DNA of 7,554 nt from Chitinivibrionales bacterium. GTDB taxonomy: Bacteria > Fibrobacterota > Chitinivibrionia > Chitinivibrionales > WJKA01. The stretch's first letter is position 1. Each line of letters opens with the position of its first letter. A program made the position numbers and the translations under genes. The notes below the pieces were generated by a model. The model had not been told where the DNA came from and searched no databases. It saw only the letters and a list, made by a program, of their open reading frames with translations. Shown piece after piece: positions 6,524 to 7,554 of the stretch. Location: positions 1-7,554 of the forward strand of contig WJKA01000208.1 of the NCBI GenBank assembly GCA_014729375.1, given 5' to 3'.

Positions 6524-7297
6524 TTTGAGATCGGCAATGCTCTGCTGTGCGCGAGGAACATATTCCGAGCCCGGATACCGGTCAATCAGTTTTTTCCAGG
6601 CTTTTTTTGCCATGGCGTTCTGTCCCATCTTGAGATAGCACTTTCCAAGCTTATGCTGAGCATCGTCGGCTTTGGAGCTGTTGGGATAATCAAAAACTTT
6701 GCTGAATGATGCAATTGCCTGGGCATAATCTCCAAGGGCATAGTAGCACTCACCGATCCAGTAGCGGCAATTATCGGCATACTTTCCCTGAGGGTATTGC
6801 TTGAGCACATCCGAAAACAGCATCCGGGCCTTTTTATATTTCCGTGCGTTGAAGGTATGAAGTGCGTTCTGGTACGCGGCATATTCCGGAGATGAAACGG
6901 AAAAGGTTGCAGGTCCTCTGGGTTTTTTGGTGACTTTCACCCGGGGCATCACCTCCAGGGCGTCGATTTGAGCCTGAAGGTCTTTTACCGCTTCAATGAT
7001 TAAGGACAACCGGTTCTCAAGCTCCTCGATTTTTGCAATCGATACACTTGAAATTTCTTCATTGAGAAGAACAAGCTTGTTATCCATTTCCGTTAATTTA
7101 GTATTGACAACTTCAACATCAAGTTTTGCCTCCTGCGCAAGACGGAGCGCTTCATCGGAATTTTCCTTTACCTGAACAACATCGATTTCAGGAAGAAGCA
7201 TGTCATTTTGAGCATTCCCGGCAGTACCGGCACAGCCGCATATGCCCGCAAGCAGGGCGACCGGCAGCAAACAGCAATATTGGACTCTTTTTTTCAT
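6521..7297 (-). CDS. CpoB/YbgF-like coiled-coil and TPR lipoprotein
   Basis: This 258-residue periplasmic protein has the layout of the Tol-Pal-associated protein CpoB (YbgF), which links outer membrane constriction with peptidoglycan synthesis. It has a signal peptide, a long coiled coil (about 34-115, rich in heptads) that in CpoB forms a trimer, a basic linker, and three TPR units (about 139-248) with YPQGKYADNCRYWIGECYYALGDY-type repeats (residues 168-191). The signal ends in ICGC, giving a probable lipidated Cys22; E. coli CpoB is not lipidated. The ATG at 7297 was chosen over an in-frame start 71 codons upstream for three reasons: a strong AGGGGA ribosome site lies 5 nt before it, the signal peptide begins there, and the promoter's predicted start of transcription (near 7322) lies inside the longer version. 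No tolQRAB or pal is visible, so a direct Tol-Pal role is inferred from architecture only. Confidence 0.82.
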   Translation of the reverse strand: MKKRVQYCCLLPVALLAGICGCAGTAGNAQNDMLLPEIDVVQVKENSDEALRLAQEAKLDVEVVNTKLTEMDNKLVLLNEEISSVSIAKIEELENRLSLIIEAVKDLQAQIDALEVMPRVKVTKKPRGPATFSVSSPEYAAYQNALHTFNARKYKKARMLFSDVLKQYPQGKYADNCRYWIGECYYALGDYAQAIASFSKVFDYPNSSKADDAQHKLGKCYLKMGQNAMAKKAWKKLIDRYPGSEYVPRAQQSIADLK

Positions 7298-7302
7298 ATA
7301 AT

Positions 7303-7308
7303 TCCCCT
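7303..7308 (-). promoter_or_regulatory. Strong ribosome binding site of the CpoB-like gene
   Basis: On the minus strand, AGGGGA lies 5 nt before the ATG at 7297. It decides the start in favour of the lipoprotein signal and against the 71-codon extension to 7510. Confidence 0.75.
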
Positions 7309-7328
7309 GGTTATTATGATTTCTACAA

Positions 7329-7357
7329 AGTATATCATAGATTCCCGATCCGGGCAA
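7329..7357 (-). promoter_or_regulatory. Sigma70-type promoter of the gene run
   Basis: On the minus strand there is a -35 box TTGCCC (7357-7352), a 17-bp spacer and a -10 box TATACT (7334-7329). The -10 is preceded by TGA, making an extended -10. Transcription would begin near 7322, leaving a leader of about 25 nt before the ATG at 7297. An inverted repeat, CCCGATCCGGG (7344-7354), overlaps the -35 and the spacer. It could be an operator or chance. Upstream of it, 7358-7554 shows no gene I can support. Confidence 0.65.
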
Positions 7358-7554
7358 TAAATGCTTACATATTGATTTATCGACGTTTCCGGCATTTTTC
7401 TTGAATAGCAGAAATCGTTTTTCCCGCAAAACCGGCACAATAAAAGATGTCTTGCCGGATCGTGTATTTTCTCTGCGAAGGCCTGTTGTGCTCTTTGCAT
7501 GATAAACCATTTATCCCGGAACGGCGGTTTTTTTTATTGAAGCCAATTATGAAA

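Noticed and set aside
7298..7510. 71-codon N-terminal extension of the CpoB-like gene, starting at 7510
   Set aside because: The extension precedes a clear lipoprotein signal, covers the predicted promoter, and has no ribosome site. The ATG at 7297 has a strong AGGGGA site.
7504..7533. Plus-strand terminator-like AAACC...GGTTTTTTTT
   Set aside because: The stem is short and interrupted, and no plus-strand gene lies before it in the window that it could terminate.

Overview
The window reads as one stretch of a diderm (Gram-negative type) bacterial chromosome. All seven credible genes are on the minus strand, so the gene order in transcription is right to left. The cell-envelope genes (a lipoprotein with coiled coil and TPR repeats, and a BamD-like protein), a Tat-type signal and lipoprotein boxes all imply an outer membrane and a periplasm. 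I cannot name the genus. The gene content and moderate GC would suit the Fibrobacterota/Chitinivibrionia or another FCB or deltaproteobacterial-like lineage, but this is a weak guess. No insertion sequence gene, phage gene, tRNA, rRNA or CRISPR is visible.

Layout in transcription order: (1) a good sigma70-type promoter at 7329-7357 drives a CpoB/YbgF-like lipoprotein (7297-6521); (2) a BamD-family TPR protein (6385-5600); (3) nadD, NAD biosynthesis (5595-5014), only 4 nt after the bamD-like gene; (4) a 68-residue cysteine-rich zinc-ribbon-like protein (5002-4796), whose ribosome binding site overlaps the nadD stop; (5) an AmmeMemoRadiSam radical SAM enzyme carrying a twin-arginine lipoprotein signal (4751-3660); (6) a Memo-AMMECR1 fusion with an N-terminal export signal (3633-2149); (7) a 14-helix membrane protein with an embedded spermidine-synthase-like domain (2171-165), overlapping gene 6 by 23 bp. 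The short gaps (4, 11, 44 and 26 nt, then an overlap) suggest that genes 2 to 7 are one transcription unit. Gene 1 may be joined to it through a weak terminator-like hairpin.

The part of most interest is genes 5 to 7. The three conserved parts of the AmmeMemoRadiSam system (radical SAM enzyme, Memo, AMMECR1) are present with their key residues intact. Here, however, the radical SAM enzyme and the Memo-AMMECR1 fusion both carry export signals. They are followed, with an overlap, by a polytopic membrane protein whose soluble domain is placed in the periplasm by the positive-inside rule. This suggests an envelope-located version of the system, although no SAM supply is known in the periplasm. 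The aminopropyltransferase-like domain has lost the glycine-rich SAM loop and the usual catalytic aspartate, so it is probably a divergent or non-catalytic member.

The left end (1-164) holds no gene. It carries a 129-bp structure with near-perfect 20-bp terminal inverted repeats enclosing a hairpin. One arm covers the stop codon of gene 7. It could be a small non-autonomous mobile repeat or an unusual 3' RNA structure.
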